In this document: in pieces, positions 20,400-31,260 of the stretch
Layout of the letters: every line of letters starts with the position of its first letter
How positions within the stretch are numbered: the stretch's first letter is position 1
The notes under the pieces: generated by a model
Seen by the model: the letters and a program-made list of their open reading frames with translations, nothing else
What the model was told of the DNA's origin: nothing
Databases searched by the model: none
Position numbers and translations under genes: made by a program
Origin: Sphaeroforma arctica JP610
Lineage: Eukaryota; Opisthokonta; Ichthyosporea; Ichthyophonida
Assembly: GCF_001186125.1 (NCBI RefSeq)
Contig: NW_014040341.1
Location: forward strand, 51,574 to 85,095
DNA length: 33,522 nucleotides
Reading direction: 5' to 3'

Positions 20400-21190
20400 G
20401 GCAAAATTCCGTTTTAACGACGGGTATGTCAGCCTAGACTTAACCAAGGTGGATTTTATACAGTCAAAGTGTCCCTCAAGGAACTATGTATCCTGGAGAC
20501 ATGAGGCTGTGGTACAAGGACAAGTTGAGAAATGGCTAGCAGATGGAGTGATAGAAATTAACTATCAACAGACGTCAGTTAACTTGGCACTGACATAACT
20601 CTGACGGATCATTTAAAAAAGTCAGAGTATGTTTAGATATGAGTCCGATAAATAAATTATTGCCGACTCATAGCTTTCACTTACCTCGTATTAACGAGCT
20701 ACTGCGAAGCATGGAAGGTGCTACAGTATTTACAACTATAGACTTTATATAAGGATACCATCAAACGCAGGTATATGAACCAGATCGTAAATAATCTAGT
20801 TTTACATGGAAAGGTAAACAATACAGGTTCAGAGGTGCACCTTTCGGGTTNNNNNNNNNNNNNNNNNNNNATAGATGACATAGTCATCTTTTCTAAAACT
20901 AAGGGCGAACACGCCGCATTAGTCGGACGAGTCCTTAAGAGACTCAACGAGCAACACTTCAAGATTAACGAGAAGAAATACTTCGCAATGAGCGAAATAC
21001 AGCTCTTAGGCTACCATATATCTGGGGAAGGTATTAAAATCGACCCCGGTAAGGTAGAACACCTGTTAGATTGGCGAACACCATTTACAGGAAGAGATGT
21101 TAACAGCATGTGTGAGTTTGTATACTTCTTTTCAAATGGAGTACTACACTTAGCTGACTACCTTAAACCTTTTGGACACAAGATATCATA
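20400..21190 (+). pseudogene. Reverse transcriptase of Ty3/gypsy-like fossil
   Basis: Recognisable RT blocks in order: EAVVQGQVEKWLADGVIE at the N-terminus, VCLDMSPINKLLPTHSFHLP, and after the assembly gap IDDIVIFSKTKGEH (the F/Y-x-D-D-like block) and INEKKYFAMSEIQLLGYHIS. Wording and order are of the Ty3/gypsy type. Part of the active-site region falls in the 20-N gap. Confidence 0.8.
20851..20870. other. Assembly gap (20 N)
   Basis: Fixed-length run of N inside the fossil RT. The true gap length is unknown. Confidence 0.99.
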
Positions 21191-21725
21191 AAAGTAAACT
21201 AGGAGACTTGTGGACTAAAGAGTGTGATGACGCATTTAAAACGCTCAAACACGCAGTCCATCAAGCCCCTGTTGTACAAGGACCGATCGATGGCGTGCCG
21301 TTTGAAATAGCAACGGACGCCTCCGATTTAGCCTTAGGAGGAGTATTATATCAGGTTATAGATAACAAACCTAGATATATACAATTCTTTAGTCGAGCAA
21401 TGAATGCTTCACAGTTGAATTATCCAACTGTTAAACAAGAGCTATTAGCCATAGTGGCAGCTCTAACACACTTCCGAGATTACTAATATGGAACAGCATT
21501 TACGCTGATGTGTGATCAGAAATCTCTTCAATATATGAAAAAGATGAACCCCGACTCACAATTACTGAGTCGCTGGCATGATACAATATCAAAGTTTAAT
21601 TTTGATATAAAACATCTGCCAGGAATACATCACCATTTACCGGAAATGTTATCACGCTTCGTACCGAACTTTAATAAATCCGTACGTGAGTTACTAGCCA
21701 CTGACTGGAAATGTAATCCCAGGTA
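21190..21725 (+). pseudogene. RNase H of Ty3/gypsy-like fossil
   Basis: FEIATDASDLALGGVLYQ is the first catalytic block of the RNase H fused to Ty3/gypsy RTs. FFSRAMNASQLNYPTVKQEL is the S-x-x-L/M...Y...E block. The closing part reads FDIKHLPGIHHHLPEMLSRF, equivalent to the usual 'I-x-y-x-p-G-x-x-N-x-x-A-D-x-L-S-R' end. Confidence 0.82.
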
Positions 21726-21729
21726 GTTT

Positions 21730-22470
21730 GAACTGGCTCAAAATATAATTAGGCCACATACCATAGATATGTTTGCTGCACATCATAATGCACAACTATC
21801 GAATTACAGGACTTTAAATCATCCTTTGGGAGAAGCCTTTCAAATAGACCTCTCCAAACATAATGCGTGGGCTAATCCACCATGGCAGTTAATTGCCCAG
21901 CTATTAAATTTTGTTCATATACATAAAGCTACCATCACGTTGTGTTGCCCATTACGGAGTAAAGATCCATGGCTCAATAAATTAATAAGCATGATACAAT
22001 GCGAGCCAATACATTTAAATAGGGAAGTAGATACTTTCCTATATCAGGGTACCCGAGCCGTCCAGAAGACGCCCTGGAGACATACTATAATATGTCGTAT
22101 AGGTCCCATTGGAATAACCAAATGGACCCCTTCTGAGACCTTCCTTAACAAGGTCAAAGAATCAGAGGTTCCACTCTCTACTAAATTGAACGTCAAGCAG
22201 TTCAAAGGCAACACAGCACTTGAAGTCTGTGCACAAGAAATACAATCTACTAATGACACTACTGCTAAGAAGCGTCAGTCTCTAGCTAGAACTCTGTTTA
22301 GTAACATAAAGTCCAAGCCCGAGGTCTTTCAAACCCTATTTCCAAAGGGATTAATGAAAAACAATCCTGAAGCGTATAAACATATAATGCGACTATTTAA
22401 TAAGTCAGGTGTATCTAACGCACATGAGCATACTTATAACACTCATGCGAAAGCAGGACAGGAGTCTTGA
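21730..22470 (+). pseudogene. Extra NPPW-bearing domain between RNase H and integrase
   Basis: Open stretch beginning TIDMFAAHHNAQLSNYR and continuing HNAWANPPWQLIAQLL and ATITLCCPLRSKDPWL. This resembles the region that follows RNase H in DIRS-type and some other retroelements (the 'D-x-F-A-x-x-x-N-a-q ... W-a-N-P-P' block, related to N6-adenine methyltransferase-like domains). It then continues with about 130 Lys/Thr-rich residues of unknown nature. Its function is not established. Confidence 0.55.
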
Positions 22471-22479
22471 AATACTACA

Positions 22480-23746
22480 GACTTAGAGACCACGCAAGTG
22501 GATTCTCAACACCCTACCTTTATTCTGGAGGAGCAGAATGATGAAAACATTCTTGCTTGGCTGACGCAAAATCATAAGCTGAAGCACCAAAACGTAGTAG
22601 ACGCACTTAAAGATGCTAAGCGAAATGGGATCGCGTACCCTAAGCTGGCAACTTTAGTTGACAGAGTATATCCGTCATGTACAGACTGTGATCTCAATCT
22701 GATCAAGCGTTATGGGTTCGCACCGCTTAAGAGTGTGACTGATGATGTTCCATAGCGCAGGGTCATCATTGATCTGGTTAACCTACCCACGTCCGAGCAC
22801 ACAGGCGACCGTTACGTATGCCACTTCTTTGATGTGACATCACAGTTTAATTTGCTTTATCCATTAAAGGATAAGAATACGCAGACCGTGGCAGAATTAT
22901 GTTGCCAAGTCTTTGCTGACCACGGGTGGCCAGGTATTATGTGCACTGATAACGATAGTGTGCACTGAAAACGGTAGCGAGTTCTACGATGACGTAATGG
23001 AATCGCTAGTACTCGTATCAGGCATATGCCATAAAAGAGGTGTGCCATACAAGCCGCAAACGCAAGGCACGAATGAAACGCACCATAGAAGACTTAAGTT
23101 CTTCTTGCGTACTGCATTAACGAATGATGCAGATGATTAGCCGTACCACCTTAAGTGGGTACAAACACATATGAACGAGTGTGCTGATCCGGTTACAAGA
23201 ACTACACCCGCTCACTATTTTCGTGGCGGATATAGTGAGTTACAAATACCCTTTAACAAGGACGAACCTGATCACCACGAGTTACCATGGTTAGAGAAGG
23301 TACAACGTATTTATAACGTTGTATATCCTTGCTTGCGAGAAATACGCAATATAGCCTTATTAAAAAGGCAAAAGCGTTGGAACCCTACCAAGAAGATAGC
23401 AGAGTATCAGGTCGGTGACAGAGTTAATATCCGTCAACGTAATTCCGATGCTACTGTATTAACATCTAAATGGATAGGTTCATATATAATCTCTGTAGCA
23501 GACACTAAAAGTGGAATATACGAGGTAAATAACCCCGATGGTTCTAGTGCGCTTAATATAGGCACAAGTCGTATTCCGACTACAGAGATTATACTCGTAA
23601 GAAGACATGACTCTAATGCCCCTCTTGATCGTTCTGAATTTAACGACACTATATGGAGAACGGATAAGGGAGGCTATACATACTATCGTACACGCTTTAT
23701 CGGACCTGATAAGTTGTTAGAGTACAATGTAGTAGACTTAAAATAA
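22480..23746 (+). pseudogene. Integrase of Ty3/gypsy-like fossil
   Basis: Starts with an H-C-C zinc-binding-like segment (HQNVVDALKDAKRNGIAYP, then VYPSCTDCD). The DDE core follows (VIIDLVNLP, WPGIMCTDND, and KPQTQGTNETHHRRLKFFL, where the glutamate and surrounding block are typical). The C-terminal part (EYQVGDRVNIRQRNSD, WIGSYIISVADTKSGIYEV) is the SH3-like segment of Ty3/gypsy integrases. The frame ends at 23746. Confidence 0.8.
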
Positions 23747-23993
23747 AGTGCAAATGTATGTATTTATTTCTGACCTCACCTTTGGTTTTATACCTAAAGT
23801 GTTTGTGCTAGTGTTCAGCCGCTTGGGCTGGCCAGGGTAAAAACTCAAATGGTCAGTATGAGAAACCTTATGCGGAACACTTTAACACTTCGATGCTTTT
23901 CTATTTCAACTTCTCTGCAACTAATCTCACGCTGATCACATGAGGCCTTTCCGCATAGGTTGTGACTCACATAGAACCGCAGCTATTAGTAAT
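23747..23993 (+). other. 3' flank of integrase, no LTR found
   Basis: Where the 3' LTR of the Ty3-like fossil would be expected, none of the LTR sequence is seen. The stretch ends where a TGTTGTGG repeat start begins at 23994. Confidence 0.5.
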
Positions 23994-24009
23994 ATGTTGT
24001 GGTTGACAG

Positions 24010-24175
24010 GCTTAATCCACTCTCGGGAATCGGTTGAGAAACCAAATCTGCTCTCGGAAGTCGGTTAAGTAATAACTCAACTCTTGAGAGTAATTTGAGC
24101 AACTTGATTAGCTCTCGGGAGTAAGCTACCTCTGATGACTTAGCTCTCGGGAGTGAGCTAATTCTGATGACTTCC
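24010..24175. repeat. Short CTCTCGGGAGT subrepeats
   Basis: Five or six imperfect units centred on the small palindrome-like CTCTCGGGAG, at about 30-bp spacing. The last two share the longer AGCTCTCGGGAGT...CTGATGACTT. They lie in the putative 3' terminal part of the copia-like fossil. Confidence 0.7.
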
Positions 24176-24638
24176 ATAAATCAAAGATGGTTTCTTGCTG
24201 TAAAATCTGGCCTGAGATCTGTAATCTCTCACCCCCCCTCAATTTTACAATCAACAAGGGCTGAAGTCTGAAGGCTGAAAATTGGAAACTAAAGACTAAT
24301 GAAGGCTGAAGACTTAAGACCTGGATTGTGAAATTGCTGACTTTGTAGATGGATTGGGCGATAAGTGTTGAACCAATGTATATTTGTCGAAGACGATTAC
24401 GAATTGGTGCTGTTGAGTATTGTCTCGATGAAAATTGTTGAAAACGTTGATTTTTCTGAAAAGTAGACGATCTCCTGTACAATGACAGGCTTCACGACTG
24501 GCGTGGATAATCTTATGTACGGTGGACAGGCATCACAATTTCGCAGGTAAAAATACTCGAGATTTTCTTGAAAAATGAATTTTGCTTACTGAATCGGTGT
24601 ATGGGGGGGGGGGGAGCAGCCAGTGTTAGGTTGTGGTC

Positions 24639-25151
24639 CCTGTAGGGCCTGTGGGCTGTGAAATTCCCAATTTTGTTTGTATCCTGCGAGTGAATTTCTA
24701 TACAAATTGTCACAGGTATGCAACTTTTACGATATCACGCAAAAAATTAAAACCAGTAAGTTACTAATATTATGTGTATTGATGAATACAAATTGTCTGC
24801 GGGATTCAACTCTAACTTCAGAGTATTTTATGTCAAAACACAGTCGCACAAGTAAATACTTGGGTGTTTATCGATAGGAACAATTATATGGGTTTTCCTG
24901 TAGGGCCTGTGGGCTGTGAAATTCCCAATTTTGTTTGTATCCTGCGAGTGAATTTCTATACAAATTGTCACAGGTATGCAACTTTTACGATATCACGCAA
25001 AAAATTAAAAGAACCAGTAAGTTACTAATATTATGTGTATTGATGAATACAAATTGTCTGCGGGATTCAACTTTAACTTCAGAGTATTTTATGTCAAAAC
25101 ACAGTCGCACAAGTAAATACTTGGGTGTTTATCGATAGGAACAATTATATG
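24639..25151. repeat. 258-bp tandem duplication
   Basis: Two almost identical direct copies (24639-24896 and 24897-25151), each starting CCTGTAGGGCCTGTGGGCTG and ending GAACAATTATATG. Very few differences are visible, so the duplication is recent. It carries no gene, and the identical 66/67-codon frames are coincidental. Confidence 0.92.
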
Positions 25152-25616
25152 AACAAATATATAGTTATATATTGCGTGTACATTATTTATAATTTCATTT
25201 TTACGTATAATACAAACAGTTTGTACACACTCTTTTCACAAGGTACGATATATCTGTATATTTTGCAGTCAGAGATAGAAGCACAAAGCTTTTGGTACCT
25301 GCTTACCTTAAAATACTTACCTTTATTATAAATTGGACTATGTTGATACTGGCATCCGAGTTATTAGTCTGTCGCGTATGTCGGTAAACTTCTTTCGGCT
25401 GAGTGGCTTCGTGAAGAAACCACTGAGTAGCTGTCCTGAAGGTATGTATTTTAGCTTGAGGATGTTGTTCGATGTGAGTTCCCTGATGTGATGATATCGT
25501 AGATCGACATGTTTTGTACGGCGGGATTTCGTGATACCATTTCCCATCAGTATTGCTGACTTGTTGTCCTGTTCTATGTTGGTGGGTTCTACGAGCGGAA
25601 TGCCGATGCTGACCAT

Positions 25617-26441
25617 AATGGGGTTGTTAGTGATGTTGCTGAGGACAGTCCGAGTGTGAATGATGCCTTAGGGGCGTCGTTGGCTGGCACGGAGTGGGTC
25701 CAATTGGATGCGCCGGCGAGTTTGCAGTCAGGTGAGGTCTTGCAGCCTAAGGACACTTTGGCTAGCCCGGGGCCAGTCCAGTCGGACGTACCGAGCACTT
25801 TGAATTGGGTGGGGTCGTGGAACCAAGGGACACCACCTTGGCTAGCACGGGGACAGATTATATGCAGGATCCGTTCGCGAGTATGATGGGTGAGGATTTT
25901 GGATCCAGTGACACCCCAGCTCTCGACGAGCAAGCCATGGACGACAGTGCATTTCTTGTACTTTTACATGCACAAAAATTTTATTATTGTTGTTTTACAT
26001 TTAAGCAAGATTTTGCAGATTTGTGAGTCGGTTGTCAGTTGTCACACTCACCGGCATTTGAACCTGACAAAAATAGAAAAATCAAATAAATTTTTTTGCG
26101 TCGAAACCAGTTGTCATAATTTTCATTTACAGCACTGGAAAGTCACTAAATGTACATAAAAAAGGTCTCTATATGTACTTTTTAAACTTCATTTGAAACG
26201 AGTTTGAGGAAGAACTTGAATATCACATTTAGCGAATTTGATTGAGCAATTAGAAAACGTACCCGTATATTTGTATGTACATTCAGTGACTTTCCCATGT
26301 AGGCCATGTACACTTAGAGTATTTCCTCATATCAAAAGGTGAAGATGTGAAAATCAAAGGTGACACTGGAGCCGATACAATCCGACGAGCGTAAACGAAG
26401 GTGCTGACAATGAAAACGGTGACTATGAGCCTGAAGTATGA
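25617..26441 (+). other. Unassigned region with GC-richer open stretch
   Basis: From about 25590 to 25940 the sequence is more GC-rich and open on the plus strand (DVAEDSPSVNDALGASLAGT), with a short internal repeat (GGACACTTTGGCTAGC / GGACACCACCTTGGCTAGC). It abuts the cut end of the copia-like fossil and is not recognised. An imperfect inverted pair around AAAGTCACTAAATGTACAT (26139-26157; partner at 26275-26294) lies further right, flanking about 120 bp. Confidence 0.4.
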
Positions 26442-26642
26442 CAAGGACTCGAGGCTGAAGAGATAAAACTTCCGAGTGAGGCTGTTGACTTTCTCGTCGA
26501 AACACCAAGAGCCCCTAGACGCCCTTCATTTGCAATATGCGCTAAAGTAGGATTCCAAGAAAGAATGGCTGAGGAGTGGATGAAAGAACGCAAGGCGACA
26601 AGATATGCGAAAGAGGGGCCAAAGCAAGTGCAACTCGCTTGA
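26442..26642 (+). pseudogene. Short open frame of unknown origin beside the inverted LTR
   Basis: Frame of about 66 codons, open between two stops: LPSEAVDFLVETPRAPRRPS, then GFQERMAEEWMKERKATRYA. Its codon use and charge look like coding sequence rather than AT-rich noise. It lies 46 bp from the inverted LTR and could be a fragment of an element or of a host exon. No family recognised. Confidence 0.3.
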
Positions 26643-26687
26643 TTCACCGATGTATGTCTGAGATTTGGGATAAAGACTCTATACGGA

Positions 26688-27461
26688 TGTGTAAAATTCG
26701 GTCTATCAAGGCGATATTAACGCCTTAGAGTAATTAAACGCGTAGGTTAAGTCTAAGTATCGTGAAATTCGAAGTAAATAAACGAAATGGGTCTTTTGGT
26801 AAAGTTAGGTATGCCTCGTGAAAATAGCAATACTCTCAGGGATTGTGAGGCTGAGACATTGCCTATATATATTCCTCTCAGTACTGTTTTCGCCGAAGGG
26901 ATTTTGTTTAGTGTTTCGTTGTCGCTCTATTAGAAACTATGGTATGTTTCGTTGGGGCGAATCCGAGAGACTCATAAAATCCTATCTTTAGAAAAAAAGA
27001 AAAGAAAAGAAAAAGAAAGAAAAACTCCTGATGTCCATAATTATTGCATTAACCAATAACTTGCCACTTATCAAGAATTACCGACTTAGCCTTCATCAGA
27101 ATGGCACATCTGGTTGGCTGAACGGAGGTTAAACCAGGTAACGTTAATAGTCCCTAGAAACCTATATTCAGTTGAGCCATCTCGCTACCGAAGTATTCAG
27201 ATATATATGGATTTGGAAAGTAAATATAGTTCTATTTATAGAACTAGACCAAATCTTATGTTTGGTATTTTACTGGGGCCTTTTAATGGCCTTGTCCAAA
27301 TATCTGATATGTAAAATGGAAAAGGTATAAATTAATAAAACCGTTAAAACCCATTTAGGAAACTTAAGTTCCTTGTACTATTAAGAGTACGTTTATAGTT
27401 TACGTACTGCTTGAGAGTACGTTTATAACATAGAGTCTAATGTGGAGGCCCGGCTAATACA
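26688..27461 (-). repeat. Inverted LTR copy (right)
   Basis: 774-bp reverse-complement match to 16648-17411, with TG...CA ends (TGTGTAAAATTCGG on the plus strand; end GGCTAATACA). It is in opposite orientation to the left copy, 9.3 kb away from it, so the pair cannot be the two LTRs of one simple intact insertion. Confidence 0.82.
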
Positions 27462-28603
27462 GATACAGACTTTTCAGAGTCATTGAAAACTAAAAAGTGG
27501 CACGAACTACTTAGACAGTTCGAACAGGCTTGTTCGTAGGGTTTAATTGGTAGGCTATAAAAACTACCTAAATGATTTATCTACACTAATAACCGATTAT
27601 GTTACATCACAAAGTGTGATGATGATCATACACCCCTAGCCGATTGAGCGAAGCAAATTTTAGCCTGGGTTTCTGTGGAGCCACCATCTTAGATGTTATC
27701 CGAGGTCATGATTTGCAAGGAACCGTCATTGGATAAAATGTCTTTCGAAATTCATGGAAGAATATTTCCGCTTACGTCACCGCAAGCCTTGAAACACCAA
27801 GACCACAAGAAAACAAAGCTCAGGCTTCAGAAGAAGATGATGAGGTATGACTGCGTGGCCAGATCCAACCCAGCTTTGACATTAGATCAGGTAAGCATAA
27901 GGAAGCCAATCTGTTTTGAGCCATTTTCTTACAAGTTTACGAAGTTGGCGAAGGCGAAAGCTAACTGTGACGCAATCAAAGTCGTCGTAAAGTTAGAGTG
28001 AGATTAAACGTACATATTCAATATGGAAATATCACATTAATGTTCACACGCTCATTTTGACATTGAAAATGAACTGAACATTTAAAGACACTTTCACATC
28101 TAATTTAATAGGGACATTCTATGACTTTCTCTGACATAACTATTTTAGATATCAAAAGAGCCTTCCGTTAGGCGGAGACTAGTTTTATTGTTTGGCTCCT
28201 TTATAAGAATAAGCGAGGAAAATAGTGTATCATAAGTACATTTTCAGACTTTATCGTCCTGTGGAGAACTCGTGGCATAGTCCCGGAAACACAATTACTT
28301 CAGGTCACGGGCGTGGTGTGGGTTTTATGCTAATACTATCCCATCAGCACAAAGCAATCCTCCTTTTGAGTAATGCCACTTGCACTGAAGCCATATGTGA
28401 TATCATCTGCAGGACAATGATTCATTCATAGTACTAAACATCCAAATTGTTCATCTGAAAAACCCAAATAGTTGGCGCAACAATTTTTTTTTTGCAGTTT
28501 GACAATTGTTAATTTTCAATATGCATTTTCATGATTCCAAAGAGTCAGTACCGAATATATTTCGGAAACCTGTGTAGGCCCCCTTGGTCATATGCCTGCC
28601 ACC
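27462..28603. other. AT-rich sequence, possible element remnants
   Basis: Just right of the inverted LTR, short plus-strand stretches such as SESLKTKKWHELLRQFEQAC and TLITDYVTSQSV look like decayed gag-type sequence. A 102-codon frame at 27693-28001 is rich in Lys and has no recognised motif. Nothing firm can be assigned. Confidence 0.3.
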
Positions 28604-28870
28604 TTACGAAGCTTGTGCAAGTCCTTCAACAGCTCTATATGCATCAGCATCACAAAAGCGAATAGTCTGAGGACAACTGAAATAAGCAACAATTTCACCA
28701 CCGTACCCATAGTAGTTGTTACATTTGTACACGTTCCTTGTATTTGAGTAACACTTCATACATGCAAAAGTACACTCGCGAAAGTATACGGAGAACTTGT
28801 CACGATCACTCTGTATACCATAAAGCAACTTTACGAGTCTACTGTTGTGGAGTTGTGTCGAGGCAGTATC
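28604..28870 (-). CDS. Cysteine-rich open frame, hypothetical exon
   Basis: Minus-strand open stretch with an AG (TCCAG|AT) near 28871 that could be a splice acceptor, ending TAA-type stop at 28604. It reads STQLHNSRLVKLLYGIQSDR, then FRECTFACMKCYSNTRNVYK, then CNNYYGYGGEIVAYFSCPQ, IRFCDADAYRAVEGLAQAS. The five or six cysteines and varied codon use are unlike the AT-rich surroundings. It could be a terminal exon of a small Cys-rich protein or a chance frame. No family recognised. Confidence 0.3.
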   Translation of the reverse strand, partial: DTASTQLHNSRLVKLLYGIQSDRDKFSVYFRECTFACMKCYSNTRNVYKCNNYYGYGGEIVAYFSCPQTIRFCDADAYRAVEGLAQAS

Positions 28871-29985
28871 TGGAGTACTTGAATGTTCCTATCTTCTCGA
28901 AATCTTCCACCTAAGTGGCTTCTTATGTGACCATATAGATTAATCGTGTAGTCTTGTCTGCATTCACCAGTTTAGAGATGTGCTCGTTTGACTCGTGATG
29001 AGGTGCGTTGATGTACTTAACCATTTTCATGTTCTTTATAGGAGACCTACCTCTTGACAGGATTGTTTTTATTTGTATAAATTCATGCGCAGAATCATGC
29101 GGGGTGTGTAGTTGACTGCTTCTGTCTGATACAATCTGGTAGAGGTTTATAGACTGATTGCTTTGGGTTAAATGTCTATACACCTGACATCATGGATACT
29201 GTTCTTTAGTTTCTTAAACCTTGAGAGATTCTTTCTGTGACTACTCAAGTACAGGTGAAAGACTATTTCTCTGGCGACTGCTTCGGTAATAATGTGAGCT
29301 GCCTTTTTCACAATCAGCCTCATCATTATCAATTTCTGAGAACAAAATAAAATCTACACTCCTTTACTGATGAGATTTCTCCATGACAGCTCTTCTACGG
29401 CTTACTGCAGTTACTCTAAAACATACTTATAACTTATTAGGCTGTATATGTGTACCGCCAGGTTTATCTTTTCATAAAATAGTGGAACATTTGTAGCCTT
29501 CGGTCTCCATCATATGTGTGTGTCGACTCATACTGTATTTATTATAGAAGAAAGCTATATCTATCTAAATAAGATAAAGCTCACTGTACCTCAAGTTATA
29601 ATATTAAAACCACTTGGTAAAATCTCTATATGTAAGACAACGCCATACAGTATCGATAACCTTTGTTTATTTACATGTAGTACAAGTAGCTCCGGAGCCT
29701 GATATAAGATCAGACTCTCGGCGATATTGGCATTCAATACTGTCTCGATCAGAAAATGTAATGGTTTCAGGTAGTCGGAAACTTTTAGAAATAGGTATTA
29801 GTAGTGCAAGCGATTGGCGGCTGAAGAATTTAGTAGTTTTCTGAACAGTCAGTTTCATTTAGTCTTGTGCAATTCTAAAAAGATTAAATTAAAATGTTCG
29901 TAGTACACCTTCAGGCCATGTAAAGCTGTTTAGAACTGAAAAAAAGAGAAAACAAAACAAAATCAATACGCGGCTATTTACGTCC
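28871..29985. other. Unassigned AT-rich region
   Basis: A minus-strand frame at 28923-29183 (HTPHDSAHEFIQIKTILSRG) and a stretch at about 29290-29390 (FSEIDNDEADCEKGSSHYYR) have protein-like composition and could be decayed exons or retroelement parts. No domain was recognised. Confidence 0.3.
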
Positions 29986-31260
29986 AAACCGTCACGAGTT
30001 TGAATGAGAAGTAATCCTTGCGAGAAGGTCTTGAAGAAATGCGTCAGAAACAGCAAACATATAAACTTTAGGGCCCATGCTCTGAAGTCTGTGTAATCAA
30101 GCAACCAGAGATGCTTAGCAAATTGTTTGAGTAGTGCAAGTGAGAGATTAAGCATTCAAATCTGCACCTCACTATTCCGAATTAACTCATTACTTCCCGG
30201 AGTTAAATCTCAAAAATCTTAAAGGATAACATTGAAGAAAAATTCTCATCGCAATGCATTACCGCAGTCATGACAGAAGATGGACAAGCGTTCACGTTGA
30301 ACTAATATAGCCCCATATCACGATCTGCCCATAGCACACGAACGCATGGTTACCAAAAAAACTAATTCGTTGGCACTTTTGAGGAGTTTCATGTAAAACC
30401 GAATAACTCAAACAGAGACCTAATTTCATTTGAACTCATATACCAGTGTACTCGTACGGTTAAAAATAATAATAATTATATATTGGGATATACTGATGGC
30501 GAGCTGGGAGTGTCAGGACCCAAAACTTCTAAAGAGCCGCGAAAACACAATGTACATTGCAAGTGATGTATGTTATCAATCCTGACAGTTTGCATACATT
30601 GGATTCTACGAGTGAACGAACAGAAGAAGCATTGTAAAGAAGCCAAACCATTCTTACATACTTGAGTTCTTCTCGCATCAAAGTAATAACAAACATATAA
30701 ACTTAAATTCTGTGCTGTCGCGCAACCAGAATCGCCAGTACTGAGTTTAATTAGCACAAGTGTGTGATCAAGCTTTGGAATCACCTATTTCAAGTCAACC
30801 CGTTACTTCTCGTGTCAGTTGAAGGCTATGTAATGGATCTCAGAAATGCCACAAGAAAGATATCAAGGGAGAAAATCTCCCGCTTAGTGTAATACAGCAG
30901 GTATGATTAAATATGGACTCATAAAGTTAAATATCACAATCTAACTCATATTTGTTCTCAGGACTACTCAGGCGAATGCATGTGTGTCAAAAAGTGGATT
31001 TGTTGGTGATTTTGAAGAGTTGCATGCAGACCCGAAGTGCTCAAATAAAGGCCTGATTCCATTTGAATTCATACAAAAGTATACTCGTACGCTTCATAAC
31101 CCGAACCGTCTCTTAAGGGACGGCAAAGACAAAGTGTACATTGCAAGTGGTATATGGCTACAAGCCTAGCTGTTTGTATAACACTGGCTCTACGGATGAA
31201 CGAGTAGAAGATGCGTTGAGAAGTAGCAAGATCATTTATACACACTTGCGTTCATCCGTA
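29986..31260 (+). repeat. Diverged ~637-bp tandem duplication with decayed coding unit
   Basis: Two copies of a unit with a period near 637 bp: AACATATAAACTT recurs at about 30057 and 30693, and (A)TGTACATTGCAAGTG at about 30551 and 31136. The better copy encodes GFVGDFEELHADPKCSNKGL, IPFEFIQKYTRTLHNPNRLL, DKVYIASG and, one frame away, YKPSCLYNTGSTDERVEDAL. The other copy keeps MYIASD and the same order of blocks but is heavily interrupted. The shared protein-like pattern suggests both come from a once-coding sequence of unknown family. Confidence 0.6.

Larger units (their letters stand above)
16648..23993 (+). mobile_element. Broken Ty3/gypsy-like LTR retroelement fossil
   Basis: Order of parts on the plus strand: LTR, gag-like frames, aspartic protease, reverse transcriptase, RNase H, an extra NPPW-bearing domain, and integrase with a long C-terminal part. 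This order (integrase last) is the Ty3/gypsy order. The coding region has many interruptions, around ten or more, and a 20-N gap at 20851-20870, so the copy is dead. The expected directly repeated 3' LTR is absent. After the integrase the sequence runs into a copia-like fossil, and the only other LTR is inverted at 26688-27461. By-eye LTR divergence under about 10% suggests moderate rather than ancient age. Confidence 0.8.
23994..25616 (-). mobile_element. Ty1/copia-like fossil fragment
   Basis: On the minus strand 25338-25616 encodes the end of a copia-type RNase H: DNKSAILMGNG, SRRTKHVDLRYHHIREL and SGFFTKPLSRKKF are its classic blocks. The sequence on the 3' side (to 23994, which on the minus strand ends in ACAACA) may be its 3' non-coding part and LTR, but no second LTR was found to prove the boundary. 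The RNase H is cut off sharply at its 5' side at about 25616. The element is a remnant only. Confidence 0.7.

Noticed and set aside
24600-24615. Poly-G run as a G-quadruplex or poly-purine tract
   Set aside because: A single homopolymer of about twelve G; it could be a polypurine tract but orientation and position fit no element end that I could prove.
16648-27461. DIRS-type element, because of inverted terminal repeats and an NPPW domain
   Set aside because: A DDE-type integrase and Ty3 gene order are present, no tyrosine recombinase was found, and the repeats have LTR-type TG...CA ends.
28225-28431. 68-codon plus-strand frame
   Set aside because: No motif, no splice context and no composition difference from the surrounding AT-rich DNA.
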